A stretch of DNA of 64,000 bases from Psychrobacter jeotgali (GTDB taxonomy: Bacteria > Pseudomonadota > Gammaproteobacteria > Pseudomonadales > Moraxellaceae). Position numbers and translations under genes: made by a program. This document shows positions 55,976-64,000 of the stretch, piece by piece. The notes under the pieces are model-generated. The model worked only from the letters and a program-made list of their open reading frames with translations, was not told where the DNA came from and searched no databases. Within the stretch, counting starts at the first letter, position 1, and each line of letters begins with the position of its first letter. The DNA lies in contig NZ_CAJHAF010000001.1 in NCBI RefSeq assembly GCF_904846315.1, positions 744,001-808,000 of the forward strand. The letters run 5' to 3'.

Positions 55976-56337
55976 GGTAAATTCCTCCAAAAAGAATGAA
56001 ATCTGGACAATCCATTTAGATATTGTTTGTCAATAACTAAGATGGAACTGCAAAAACGTAATCTTATATAAACACTGATTAAATCTAGGCTATCTGAATC
56101 TATTAATTCTAAATAGTGCTTTTTAAGTAGTGTTTTTCTAACATTACTAAATTGTGTTTGTATCCATTACGGCTATGATAGAGAAAGTTAAAATCGATGC
56201 CCAGTATCAAAATGTAATTATTAATCATAAACTGTAACTTTTGATTACGTAATCAGCCAAGCGTTTTACCTCAACGTTAAATAACTACGTACTCGCTTAT
56301 TGATTTATAATGAGCATTTTTCTCCTATGGAAGTATT
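55976..56337. other. Divergent intergenic region, lipoprotein pair / trmL
   Basis: 362 AT-rich bases. A TTGACA (reverse strand, 56028-56033) may be the -35 for the lipoprotein pair, though no good -10 is at the right distance. For trmL, TATAAT at 56306-56311 gives a leader of about 20 bases. No gene is supported. Confidence 0.45.
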
Positions 56338-56883
56338 ATGACCATTCATATCGTGTTAGTCGCCCCTAAAATGCCTAGTAATACCGGTAATATTATTCGT
56401 CTGTGCGCTAATACGGGAGCGCAGTTACATCTGGTTAAACCTTTAGGCTTTGAGCTGGATGATAAGAAACTGCGCCGGGCAGGGTTGGACTATCATGAGT
56501 ATGCTGAATTACAGGTACATGATAATTGGAGTACAGCCAAACAGGCTCTGCTTAAAGCAGACTGTCGCTCTATTACGGCTCTGACCACGAAACTTAGCCA
56601 ACCGTTTTATGATTATGACTTTCAAGGGCAGTTAAAAGATAAGCAAAATATAAATGTAGCACTAGTTTTTGGTTCTGAAACCGCAGGACTCGCCGATGAT
56701 ATACGTGCAGATATTGGCGCAGATAATTGGCTTAGATTGCCTATGCTACCGGACTCACGCAGCCTGAACCTGTCTAATAGCGTGGCAATATGTTTATATG
56801 AGGTCTGGCGTCAGTTGGGTTTTAACGGAGATACTGGTCGTAGTACCGGTTATGAGACCTTGAGCGTTTATGATCCAAAATAG
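56338..56883 (+). CDS. trmL: tRNA (cytidine/uridine-34-2'-O)-methyltransferase
   Basis: SPOUT methyltransferase that 2'-O-methylates the wobble base of leucine tRNAs. [27 protein letters not shown] is the TrmL opening (see the first 27 residues), [10 protein letters not shown] and [24 protein letters not shown] form the knotted SAM site. It is 181 residues, with about 20 extra at the C-terminus compared with E. coli (157). GGAAG is its ribosome site. It ends convergently, 10 bases from tusE. Confidence 0.96.
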   Translation: MTIHIVLVAPKMPSNTGNIIRLCANTGAQLHLVKPLGFELDDKKLRRAGLDYHEYAELQVHDNWSTAKQALLKADCRSITALTTKLSQPFYDYDFQGQLKDKQNINVALVFGSETAGLADDIRADIGADNWLRLPMLPDSRSLNLSNSVAICLYEVWRQLGFNGDTGRSTGYETLSVYDPK

Positions 56884-56893
56884 CTTCTTATAA

Positions 56894-57214
56894 TTATAAA
56901 CAATTTGGCGGTTTGGGTAAGCCAGCGAGACGGTTAACATGACGAGCAACCAATCCAGTATTAAAAATTTGCTGAAGTTTTTGATTGCTAATATCGTGCT
57001 CAGGCAAGGTTTGCTGTAGCCATTTAATGAGCGGACGAGTAGCAGGTGGATGGTTAAATTTGTCAAAAAATGCTCGCACTTGCTGCAAGATCTGTAAATG
57101 TTCGGCATTTAACTCGACATCCAAACTATCAGCAAGTTGTTGAGCAATATCAGTAGTCCAAATCGTATAATCACAAAGGTGGCCGTCTTGATCTAGCGCT
57201 ATCTCTTTATTCAT
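56894..57214 (-). CDS. tusE: Sulfur relay protein TusE (DsrC family)
   Basis: Accepts sulfur from TusBCD and passes it to MnmA. The DsrC-family C-terminal arm is present with the penultimate Cys105 (PKPPNCL). Length 106, like E. coli (109). GHLCDYTIWTTDIAQQLAD and HPPATRPLIKWLQQ match the family. It is the last gene of the leftward tusD-tusC-tusB-tusE block; spacing to tusB is 34 bases. Confidence 0.95.
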   Translation of the reverse strand: MNKEIALDQDGHLCDYTIWTTDIAQQLADSLDVELNAEHLQILQQVRAFFDKFNHPPATRPLIKWLQQTLPEHDISNQKLQQIFNTGLVARHVNRLAGLPKPPNCL

Positions 57215-57248
57215 AGAAAACCTTTCCTCATAACAACTCTCACATCAT

Positions 57249-57578
57249 TTACAAACAAACCGTGACTACTTTATCGAACTGAGAATCTTGAGTCATAGTC
57301 ACCCATTCATCATCAGTTAAAATACCGGTCAATTTAGTCTCTAAACTTAACTTTCTACTGGTGTTTTCGCTAAGATTCGCTATATCATCAGCCAAGGCGT
57401 AAATGCCTGAGATACCGTCGATATCACTTTCATCCAAATAAGCCTTAAGCCATTCTATAAAAGCGACGGTAGTACCCAGTAGGATAATGCTATCTCCTGC
57501 CTGCCATGTTAACGCCATCTGTGTCGTGCTGCTTCTAAGCCTATCCATGGTGCTATGTAATTGGTATAAAGTTGCCAT
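57249..57578 (-). CDS. tusB: Sulfur relay protein TusB (DsrH family)
   Basis: Structural member of the TusBCD heterohexamer. The sequence MATLYQLHSTMDRLRSS... GDSIILLGTTVAFIEWL matches the weakly conserved TusB/DsrH pattern, and position between tusC and tusE confirms it. Length 109 (E. coli 95). On sequence alone the call would be moderate; the operon order makes it firm. Confidence 0.88.
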   Translation of the reverse strand: MATLYQLHSTMDRLRSSTTQMALTWQAGDSIILLGTTVAFIEWLKAYLDESDIDGISGIYALADDIANLSENTSRKLSLETKLTGILTDDEWVTMTQDSQFDKVVTVCL

Positions 57579-57633
57579 AAAAAATCCAAATAAATATTAA
57601 GGCTGATAGTCAGTAATTTTTTGATTATAGAAT

Positions 57634-57957
57634 TTAAAAAGTGAGCACTTGCTCAAATTCTTGTGTATCAATAACTTCTGGCACTAGCGTTAACTGCGCA
57701 ACTAAGTCATTGGGTAGCATACCGGTGAGCCAGCCACTAAAGACATCTTCTGGTAGCCAAGCTGGCGGCATGTCATATAATTCAAGCGATTGAATCATAC
57801 CGTGCAAGCGCGATTTTGGCTGCATGAGTAACCCAAATACAGGTGCATCTAAATAAAGCTGCACCTCGTGACCAAAGGTCGCCAGCGTTAAAGCCAGCGC
57901 GCAGCCTTCATAGCTTGCCATCTCAGTAGCGGTGCGCAGCTGAATCAATAGTTTCAT
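57634..57957 (-). CDS. tusC: Sulfur relay protein TusC (DsrF family)
   Basis: DsrE-like fold protein of the TusBCD complex, 107 residues. LRTATEMASYEGCALALTLATFGHEVQLYLDAPVF matches the DsrE/DsrF core (positions 8-40), and EDVFSGWLTGMLPNDLV continues it. AAGGAGC is a strong ribosome site. It follows tusD by 30 bases. Confidence 0.9.
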   Translation of the reverse strand: MKLLIQLRTATEMASYEGCALALTLATFGHEVQLYLDAPVFGLLMQPKSRLHGMIQSLELYDMPPAWLPEDVFSGWLTGMLPNDLVAQLTLVPEVIDTQEFEQVLTF

Positions 57958-57987
57958 AAATGCTCCTTTTAGCTATTCTATTCAGCT

Positions 57988-58446
57988 CTAAAATTGAATC
58001 AATCGGCAGTTGTCTTGCAGCATCATGGCAAGCTCGCTAAGTCCTACGAGCTTGAAACCAGCCGCTAGATTTTCGCCCTCTAGCTGATGACGATTGCTAT
58101 TTTCAGAATCACTAATACCGCGGCTAAGCGCCGTACTGACGCAGACCGGTAGGGTGAGCTGATATTGCTCTGCTAGTGCCTGCCACTCTTTAGTCAGGTT
58201 AGTTTGCTCAGCGGATTGCCAGCGCAGACGATTGGCTATGTGGGCCGCATCGGCATAAAAAAAGATATTTAAGAGCGGTTTATCATCAGCCTCATCGGTG
58301 TTTGCTATCGCTGTTTTCCTATTGGGTGGTTGCTTAGGGTCTTGCTGGGCTAATTGTGCAAGTAAGGAGTGGGCATAGCGTAGCCCTAGATGAGCCAGCG
58401 GATGGCTTGGATCTTTGGTTATCAATAGTAAGGGAGTGAGGCTCAT
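57988..58446 (-). CDS. tusD: Sulfur relay protein TusD (DsrE family)
   Basis: Receives persulfide sulfur from TusA. The catalytic cysteine is Cys102 in LPVCVSTALSRGI, corresponding to E. coli Cys78. FFYADAAHIAN and WQALAEQYQL are family features. The 152 residues exceed E. coli (128) because of a Lys/Asp-rich insertion at about 36-57. It is first in the tusDCBE block, which feeds MnmA (28841-30061). Confidence 0.93.
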   Translation of the reverse strand: MSLTPLLLITKDPSHPLAHLGLRYAHSLLAQLAQQDPKQPPNRKTAIANTDEADDKPLLNIFFYADAAHIANRLRWQSAEQTNLTKEWQALAEQYQLTLPVCVSTALSRGISDSENSNRHQLEGENLAAGFKLVGLSELAMMLQDNCRLIQF

Positions 58447-58517
58447 AAATACATCTTCTTAGTAAGCAGTTTTTAAAATAGGTTGTTCTAAATTAATATA
58501 AAGGGTTATCAGTTTTA

Positions 58518-59570
58518 TCACTCATTAATATCGGCAACTTTGACCATCTGCTTACCGATATTTTCGCCTTCAAATAGTCCTATAAAAGCCGCAGGAATAT
58601 TCTCAAAGCCTTCGATAAGGTTCTCTTTATATATTAATTGGCCGTTATTATACCACTCTGCCATTTGCTTTTTGGCGTCATCAAACTCATCGCTAAAATC
58701 ATAAACCACAAACCCTTCCATCCGTGCACTTTTCTTAATCAAAGTATGCATAGGTCTAGGACCTTTTGGAGGATTATCCTCATTGTATTCTGCAATTTGT
58801 CCACAAATGGCAATGCGCCCCTGTCTGTTAATATTAGCAAATACCGCATCAAACAATGCTCCGCCAACATTATCAAAGAAAACATCAACGCCATTAGGGC
58901 AAGCTGCTTTTATTGCTGCTTGCATATCTTCAGTCTGCTTATAGTTGACACCTTTATCGAGGCCTAAGTCATTTTCTAGATAGTCAATTTTCTCAGGAGA
59001 GCCTGCAATACCGACAACTTTGCAGCCTGTGATTTTGGCAATTTGAGAAGCCATGCTGCCAACCGAGCCTGCAGCGCCTGAGACTACAACGGTCTCACCT
59101 TGCTTAATTTGTCCGATTTTAAATATACCAAAGTATGCTGCTAGCCCCGGTATGCCTAACATGCTAACAGCAGTAGAAATAGGGGCAAGCTCAGGATCTA
59201 CCTTCTCGATGTCATCTGTACTCACGATTTGATATTTTTGCCATTTAAAACGACCATGAACAATATCACCTTTTTTAAAGAGGCTATTATCATTACTATC
59301 AATAATCTGTGCCACACTTCTACTGGTAATGGGTTGATTTAGCTCGTATTTATTACCAGCGGCATCATCTTCACCTTTATCCATAAAGCCGCGCATGCCC
59401 GGATCAACTGAGACATAAATGCTTTTTATCAATACTTCATTATCTTCAAGCGCAGCAGATGGCGGCATATCGATATCGTTTATTTGAAAAGTATCTGTTG
59501 TTGGCACGCCTGAAGGATGTTCAGCCAGTACGATTTCTTTATTTTGTTTTTTTGTATTTTTATTATTCAT
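58518..59570 (-). CDS. Zinc-independent MDR-family NADP oxidoreductase (CurA-like)
   Basis: Medium-chain reductase of the leukotriene B4 dehydrogenase/CurA/YncB group, 350 residues. The N-terminal half shows IYVSVDPGMRGFMD and LGIPGLAAYFG, and the cofactor domain has VVSGAAGSVGSMASQIAK. These reduce the double bond of alpha,beta-unsaturated carbonyls such as curcumin. No zinc-binding cysteines are present. The upstream Lys/Asn-rich head (MNNKNTKKQNKE) is variable. It is alone between tusD and glnE. Confidence 0.92.
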   Translation of the reverse strand: MNNKNTKKQNKEIVLAEHPSGVPTTDTFQINDIDMPPSAALEDNEVLIKSIYVSVDPGMRGFMDKGEDDAAGNKYELNQPITSRSVAQIIDSNDNSLFKKGDIVHGRFKWQKYQIVSTDDIEKVDPELAPISTAVSMLGIPGLAAYFGIFKIGQIKQGETVVVSGAAGSVGSMASQIAKITGCKVVGIAGSPEKIDYLENDLGLDKGVNYKQTEDMQAAIKAACPNGVDVFFDNVGGALFDAVFANINRQGRIAICGQIAEYNEDNPPKGPRPMHTLIKKSARMEGFVVYDFSDEFDDAKKQMAEWYNNGQLIYKENLIEGFENIPAAFIGLFEGENIGKQMVKVADINE

Positions 59571-59686
59571 GTGAAGCTTCTTAAAATGGTTGTTCGTTAA
59601 GAGTTGAGTTATTCATGCTACCATAAAGCTGTCTGAATCAAACACAACTAGCGTTTCCAAAAGTAATTTAAGGATTTTTTTGCTTT

Positions 59687-62554
59687 ATGTCATCATTTAT
59701 GTCATCTAGTCCCTCAAATAATTTGGCTTACCAACCGACCTCTGAGCAATTGGAGGTGTTACGAACGGCTAGTGAGTTCGCTTATCAAGTTTGGGAGAAT
59801 CGTATGATTTCGTGCCAAACTTTTTTGCGTAGTTATCCTTTAGACCAGACGCTAACTCGGCAGCAGATTGATGATTTGATTCAAGATTATACCTTGGATG
59901 AGAACTATCAGTTGGCGATTGAAACCAAGGTGATGAGTGGTCTACGGCATTTGCGCATGCTACTGATGATGCGCTGGATTTGGCAGGATGCGCTAGGAGT
60001 CATTGAGCTTGAGCAATTGACTGATGAGCTGTCCGAATTTGCTGACGGCTGTATTTTATTTGCCAAAGATTACACTTATCAGCAGCTGATCACCCGTTAT
60101 GGTCAGCCGACTTTTATTGATGATAAGGGTATCAAGCAAATAGATGATATGGCTATTATGGCAATGGGCAAGCTTGGCGCTCATGAGCTTAATCTCTCCA
60201 GCGATATTGACTTGATATTCGTCCATCAAGCGCGCGGGGAGACTGATGGCGATAAATCAAAAGGCACTCGCAGCATCGATAACAAACGTTTTATGGCGCG
60301 TTTAGGTCAAGGTATTATCAAATTACTGGATAATAGTACCGCAGATGGTTTTGTGTTTCGAGTCGATATGCGGCTGCGTCCTTGGGGTGATGGCAGTGAT
60401 TTAGCCATTCATCTGTCCGCCTTACAAAAGTATTTTGCTAAACATGGCCGGGCATGGGAGCGTTTTGCTTGGTTAAAGGCTAGGGTAGTCGGGCAAATCG
60501 ACCCCACCTTTTATGATAATTTGCAGGCGCTTATCAAGCCTTTTGTCTTTCGCTATTATGTGGACTATAGTGCCTTTTCTGCGCTACGTGAAATGAAATC
60601 CTTGATCCAAAACCAAGTGGCGCAGCGTGAGGATTTGGATAACATCAAACTTGGCGCTGGTGGTATTCGTGATATCGAGTTCATTGTCCAAGCTTTTCAG
60701 CTGATTTATGGGGGTCGTCATCCGCAGCTACAGGTTAAAGCTTGCCTGCAAGCTATGCAGGCGCTATATGAGCTTACTTATATCGATCGCTCAACTTATG
60801 AGCAATTGCAAGCTGCCTATCGGTTTCTGCGCCGGCTTGAGCATGGCATTCAGGCTATTAATGATCAACAGACCCAGCGCTTGCCGCACGATGAGCAATG
60901 GCAGCGCAATCTAGCTATTACGCTTGGATTTACCGATTGGGCCGCTTTATTAGACACCCTGAATCAGCATCGTCATAATGTCAGCGTACCCTTTGAGCGC
61001 ATGGTTACCGAGCGACAAGTGCCAGATCAAGAAGATGCTACGCTTGAACCTGCAGATATTGACGAGCAGATTAATCAATTAGATCAGATTTTAACTGAAG
61101 ATAATAGAGGGCAGCTCCAACGTTTTTGGGACTCAAAAATGGTTGCTAATCTAAGCGATGAAGCCAAAAGCCGTTTAGATGAAGCCTATCCGGTGATAAT
61201 TTATGCGCTACTGGCTCATCAAGAGCAGCAGCAACTTGCCAATACTGCTTTACCCCGTCTGATTAATTTATTGGAAGCTATTTGCCGACGTTCGATATAC
61301 CTGGTTATGATTGCCGAGAATCCTAATGCAACGGTCGAGCTGATTCCTATGTTATCGGCCAGTCCGTGGATTGCCAATGAGCTGGCACGTTATCCAGTTC
61401 TATTGGATACCTTCTTGCAGCAACATTATCGTCATCTGCCGGATAAGCTTGAGCTGCGAGATATCCTGCGTCAACAATTACTGCGGGTAGAGCCTGGCGA
61501 TGAAGAGGAGTTACTTAGCGTTCTCAGACTGTTTAAAAAGAACCAAGTATTAGCTGTTGCTGCCAGCGATGTGTTGGCTGAGCGTCCGATTATGAAAGTC
61601 TCTGATTCGCTTACTTATATTGCAGCGGTAGTATTAGAAGCTGCACTTGAACGGGCTTTTGCAGAATTAGTTAAGCGTTATGGTTACCCCATTGGTCAAG
61701 ATGGCGATCCGGTCACCGAAGCAGACTGCGGTTTTGCTATTATTGGTTATGGTAAGCTTGGCGGGCTTGAGTTATCCTATTCCTCTGATTTGGACTTGGT
61801 GTTTTTGCATAAGATAAAAGAGCGCGGTATGACCACCGGTGAGACTTCAGTCAGTGGTATGAAGTTTGCGGCACGTTTGGCACAAAAGCTGATGACCTAT
61901 CTCAACACTCAAACTCGTGATGGGCGTGCTTATGAGATTGATATGCGTCTGCGCCCCTCAGGTAATGCTGGCATGATGGTAGTTTCTTGCAATGCTTTTG
62001 AGACTTATCAGCGCGAAAAAGCGTGGTCATGGGAGCATCAAGCACTGGTGCGGGCACGAGCCATTTGCGGTGATAGACGAGTAACGGCACGTTTTTGTGA
62101 TATTAGGCGTACGGTATTAGCGTTACCGCGTACGCTTGAGCAAGTCCGTACAGAAGTGACCAGTATGCGTATCAAAATGCAGAGGCACTTAGGTACCAGC
62201 CAATGGCAACAGCGCGAAGGTAAGTTTCATCTTAAACAAGACGCCGGTGGTATTGTCGATATTGAGTTTCTAGCACAATTTGCAGTTTTAGCTTACTCAC
62301 ATGAATATCCAAGTTTGACCAAATGGAGCGATAACGTCCGTATCTTTGAAGAAGTGGCGTTACTTGGCATTTGGGAGGAGCAAGTTTGTCAAGATTTGAC
62401 TGATGCCTATTTGCGCATTCGTGCGGCAACTCATCAACTGGCCTTGTCAGAACAATCGTTATTGGTCGATGAAGCCTTATGGCTAGAGACCCGAACGTTG
62501 GTGCAAAATCAATGGCAGCATCTAATGGGCGTTGAGCCTAGTGAGAAAGAGTAA
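59687..62554 (+). CDS. glnE: Bifunctional glutamine synthetase adenylyltransferase/deadenylylase
   Basis: Adds AMP to and removes it from glutamine synthetase (Tyr398 of GlnA in this window), under control of PII. Two nucleotidyltransferase domains are intact: GKLGAHELNLSSDIDLIFVH in the N-terminal (deadenylylase) half and GYGKLGGLELSYSSDLDLVF in the C-terminal half. The length of 955 matches E. coli (946). An ATG four codons downstream is an alternative start; AAGGAT lies before the first. ilvE follows at 62853. Confidence 0.97.
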   Translation: MSSFMSSSPSNNLAYQPTSEQLEVLRTASEFAYQVWENRMISCQTFLRSYPLDQTLTRQQIDDLIQDYTLDENYQLAIETKVMSGLRHLRMLLMMRWIWQDALGVIELEQLTDELSEFADGCILFAKDYTYQQLITRYGQPTFIDDKGIKQIDDMAIMAMGKLGAHELNLSSDIDLIFVHQARGETDGDKSKGTRSIDNKRFMARLGQGIIKLLDNSTADGFVFRVDMRLRPWGDGSDLAIHLSALQKYFAKHGRAWERFAWLKARVVGQIDPTFYDNLQALIKPFVFRYYVDYSAFSALREMKSLIQNQVAQREDLDNIKLGAGGIRDIEFIVQAFQLIYGGRHPQLQVKACLQAMQALYELTYIDRSTYEQLQAAYRFLRRLEHGIQAINDQQTQRLPHDEQWQRNLAITLGFTDWAALLDTLNQHRHNVSVPFERMVTERQVPDQEDATLEPADIDEQINQLDQILTEDNRGQLQRFWDSKMVANLSDEAKSRLDEAYPVIIYALLAHQEQQQLANTALPRLINLLEAICRRSIYLVMIAENPNATVELIPMLSASPWIANELARYPVLLDTFLQQHYRHLPDKLELRDILRQQLLRVEPGDEEELLSVLRLFKKNQVLAVAASDVLAERPIMKVSDSLTYIAAVVLEAALERAFAELVKRYGYPIGQDGDPVTEADCGFAIIGYGKLGGLELSYSSDLDLVFLHKIKERGMTTGETSVSGMKFAARLAQKLMTYLNTQTRDGRAYEIDMRLRPSGNAGMMVVSCNAFETYQREKAWSWEHQALVRARAICGDRRVTARFCDIRRTVLALPRTLEQVRTEVTSMRIKMQRHLGTSQWQQREGKFHLKQDAGGIVDIEFLAQFAVLAYSHEYPSLTKWSDNVRIFEEVALLGIWEEQVCQDLTDAYLRIRAATHQLALSEQSLLVDEALWLETRTLVQNQWQHLMGVEPSEKE

Positions 62555-62650
62555 GCTAAACATACTGGATTTAATAATTAGCTATAAAAATAGCATAAAC
62601 AAAAGCCATGCCATCACCAACTAAAAGATTTCATTTATCAGCTCTGCCGA

Positions 62651-62659
62651 TGATATAAT
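62651..62659 (+). promoter_or_regulatory. Candidate ilvE promoter (extended -10)
   Basis: TGATATAAT is a TGnTATAAT extended -10. Transcription would start around 62666, giving a leader of almost 190 bases. Confidence 0.55.
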
Positions 62660-62722
62660 CACAACACTTTTATAAAACCGAACTCATTTCTAAAAATAGA
62701 GTGATTAAATAAGACAGTATAA

Positions 62723-62743
62723 ATGCTGCTAGTAACTTTATGA
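62723..62743 (+). CDS. Possible leader peptide MLLVTL
   Basis: A six-codon frame, ATG CTG CTA GTA ACT TTA TGA, in the ilvE leader. Four of its five codons after Met encode Leu or Val. The ribosome site is poor (AAGACAG), and no clear antiterminator/terminator pair follows, so this may be chance. Confidence 0.25.
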   Translation: MLLVTL

Positions 62744-62775
62744 GTTAAATAGTATCAATGTTAAATAGTATCGAT
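62744..62775. repeat. 16-base tandem duplication in the ilvE leader
   Basis: GTTAAATAGTATCAAT and GTTAAATAGTATCGAT (15 of 16 identical) are adjacent, beginning directly after the stop of the possible leader frame. Confidence 0.88.
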
Positions 62776-62852
62776 TTAGCTGCTTTATTTTTTGAGATGT
62801 TATTATTTAAAACAAGCAAGTTAGTCGGCGACACTAACCTAAGGATTATTAA

Positions 62853-63782
62853 ATGAACATGGCAACACAAGATGGCAAACTTTGGATGAATGGTGAGATG
62901 ATTGAGCAGCCTGATGCCAAGGTTCACGTACTGACCCATAGCTTGCATTATGGTATGGCGGTATTTGAAGGGGTGCGTGCGTATCAAACGGCTGACAAAC
63001 GTACCGCTATTTTTCGCCTAAAAGAGCATACTGAGCGCTTGCTGGGATCTGCAAAGATCTTTCAGATGGAAGTGCCTTTTGATGCAGCAACGCTTGAGCA
63101 AGCGCATAAAGATGTGGTTAAGCAAAACAATTTAGAAGAAGCGTATATTCGTCCACTCATTTGGGTAGGCGCTGAAAAACTAGGACTATCATCACACGAC
63201 AATAGTATTAATGCGATGGTAGCTGCTTGGCATTGGGGTGCCTATTTGGGCGAAGAAGGTATCAAAAACGGTATTCGGGTAAAAACCTCTTCATTTACCC
63301 ACCACATGACTAACGTCACTATGTGTAAAGCTAAAGCCTCGAGTAATTATCCCGTCTCGATTATGGCCAATCAAGAGGTCACGCGTAACGGCTACGATGA
63401 GGCCATCTTGATGGATCCGCAAGGCTATGTCTGCCAAGGTGCAGGCGAGAACTTGTTCTTGGTCAAGAATGGTGAGCTACATACCCCAGATTTAGGCGGC
63501 GGAGCGCTCGATGGTATTACTCGTCGTACCATCATCCAGTTTGCAGAAGATCTAGGGATTAAGGTGACTGAGCGTCGTATCACCCGCGACGAGTTTTACT
63601 TAGCAGATGAGATCTTTATGACCGGTACGGCAGCTGAGGTCACGCCAATTCGAGAATATGATGATCGCAAAATTGGTAATGGCGGCCGTGGTGAACTGAC
63701 TGAACAGCTGCAAACCTTGTACTTTGATGTGATCCATGGGCGTAATGACAAGTATATGGATTGGTTAAGTTTTATCGATTAA
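62853..63782 (+). CDS. ilvE: Branched-chain amino acid aminotransferase
   Basis: PLP enzyme (fold type IV) for the last step of leucine, isoleucine and valine synthesis. Length 309 equals E. coli IlvE. HVLTHSLHYGMAVFEGVRAY, YIRPLIWVGAEKLGLS, the CKAKASSNYPVSIMAN region with the PLP lysine nearby, and GAGENLFLVKNGELHTP are class IV signatures. AAGGA is the ribosome site. The glnE-ilvE order is also found in pseudomonads. A terminator follows. Confidence 0.97.
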   Translation: MNMATQDGKLWMNGEMIEQPDAKVHVLTHSLHYGMAVFEGVRAYQTADKRTAIFRLKEHTERLLGSAKIFQMEVPFDAATLEQAHKDVVKQNNLEEAYIRPLIWVGAEKLGLSSHDNSINAMVAAWHWGAYLGEEGIKNGIRVKTSSFTHHMTNVTMCKAKASSNYPVSIMANQEVTRNGYDEAILMDPQGYVCQGAGENLFLVKNGELHTPDLGGGALDGITRRTIIQFAEDLGIKVTERRITRDEFYLADEIFMTGTAAEVTPIREYDDRKIGNGGRGELTEQLQTLYFDVIHGRNDKYMDWLSFID

Positions 63783-63823
63783 AGTTGGTTTATGATATAA
63801 TAATGACTGGTTGTTATTAAAAT

Positions 63824-63860
63824 AAAAAGCTAAGGCCATAAATAGGTCTTAGCTTTTTAT
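63824..63860 (+). terminator. Terminator of ilvE
   Basis: AAAAAGCTAAGGCC (63824-63837) pairs with GGTCTTAGCTTTTT (63845-63858), one G-T pair, followed by T-rich DNA. Confidence 0.9.
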
Positions 63861-63964
63861 TAATTACTAAGTTGCTAGTATTATTAGGCTAAGATTTAAT
63901 ATAGAATTATTTATGTTAATTTACTAAATAAATCACTATAAGTCTTAAGTTGAAACAGGTTTTT

Positions 63965-64000
63965 ATGAAAATATTAATAACAGGCGGCGCAGGTTTTATC
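63965..64000 (+). CDS. NAD-dependent epimerase/dehydratase, N-terminal fragment (cut by window edge)
   Basis: Twelve codons only: MKILITGGAGFI. This is the nucleotide-binding start (GGxGFI) of extended short-chain dehydrogenases such as dTDP-glucose 4,6-dehydratase or UDP-sugar epimerases. It may open a surface polysaccharide cluster beyond the window. Which enzyme it is cannot be decided. Confidence 0.75.
   Translation, partial: MKILITGGAGFI

Larger units (their letters stand above)
62555..62852. other. Leader region of ilvE
   Basis: 298 bases between glnE and ilvE. Contents: an extended -10 promoter at 62651-62659, a six-codon reading frame (62723-62743), a 16-base tandem duplication (62744-62775) and a small hairpin (62820-62838) directly before the ilvE ribosome site. 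Confidence 0.55.

Overview
The window looks like chromosomal DNA of a Moraxellaceae gammaproteobacterium, most likely Psychrobacter. The basis is the moderate, AT-leaning composition, the overall character of the proteins (RoxA, CysB, a HolD-like protein, separate trpG and trpD), and gene sets typical of that family. The genus is inferred from protein character and was not tested by a database search. I see no phage, insertion sequence, integrase, CRISPR array, tRNA or rRNA; almost everything is housekeeping or ordinary accessory metabolism.

Layout. 1-2085 is a leftward trpG-trpD-trpC block (trpC cut by the edge). 2523-5824 holds glnA, a DUF4124 envelope protein and a SIMPL-domain periplasmic protein. 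6029-6137 is the 4.5S signal recognition particle RNA. 6428-8479 carries a divergent HolD-like polymerase III psi subunit and serC. 8729-15372 is a yejABEF peptide-importer operon with gloB inserted after yejA. 15453-24629 is a mixed stretch: LtrA-like protein, iron alcohol dehydrogenase, folE, fabI, DUF1275, an SLC13 transporter, roxA and a small lipoprotein. 24626-28650 runs leftward: a YjdF-like membrane protein, purB and an orphan secreted N-rich protein. 28841-33886 contains mnmA and ispF (divergent from one palindromic promoter), grxD, an orphan gene and mnmG. 34038-39038 has an AEC transporter, chaB, an ornithine-cyclodeaminase-family gene, an LLM oxidoreductase and a CysB-like regulator. 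39496-46011 has an enlarged AmpG-like permease, prmC, a moeB/thiF gene, an ABC1 kinase and an MFS exporter. 46099-48521 is a divergent Lrp-type regulator and leuA. 48811-58446 has an orphan secreted protein, accC and accB, a MATE pump, an EVE protein, hemW, two tandem entericidin-like lipoproteins, trmL and the tusDCBE sulfur relay. 58518-63782 has a CurA-like reductase, glnE and ilvE, and the window ends inside an NAD-dependent epimerase/dehydratase.

How the genes connect. glnA and glnE are an enzyme and its adenylylating regulator, 57 kb apart. TusDCBE passes sulfur to MnmA; MnmA and MnmG modify the same wobble uridine and TrmL modifies wobble position 34 of leucine tRNAs, so four wobble-modification loci lie within 30 kb. 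leuA, ilvE and the Lrp-type regulator form a branched-chain amino acid theme.

The most interesting non-gene signals are a perfect palindrome whose two arms are opposite extended -10 promoters (mnmA/ispF), a 32-base perfect inverted repeat before the orphan secreted protein, and a striking number of 12-16 base tandem duplications confined to intergenic DNA. I did not find a clearly new multi-gene system; the best candidates for new biology are the HolD-like gene, the orphan secreted proteins and these intergenic signals.
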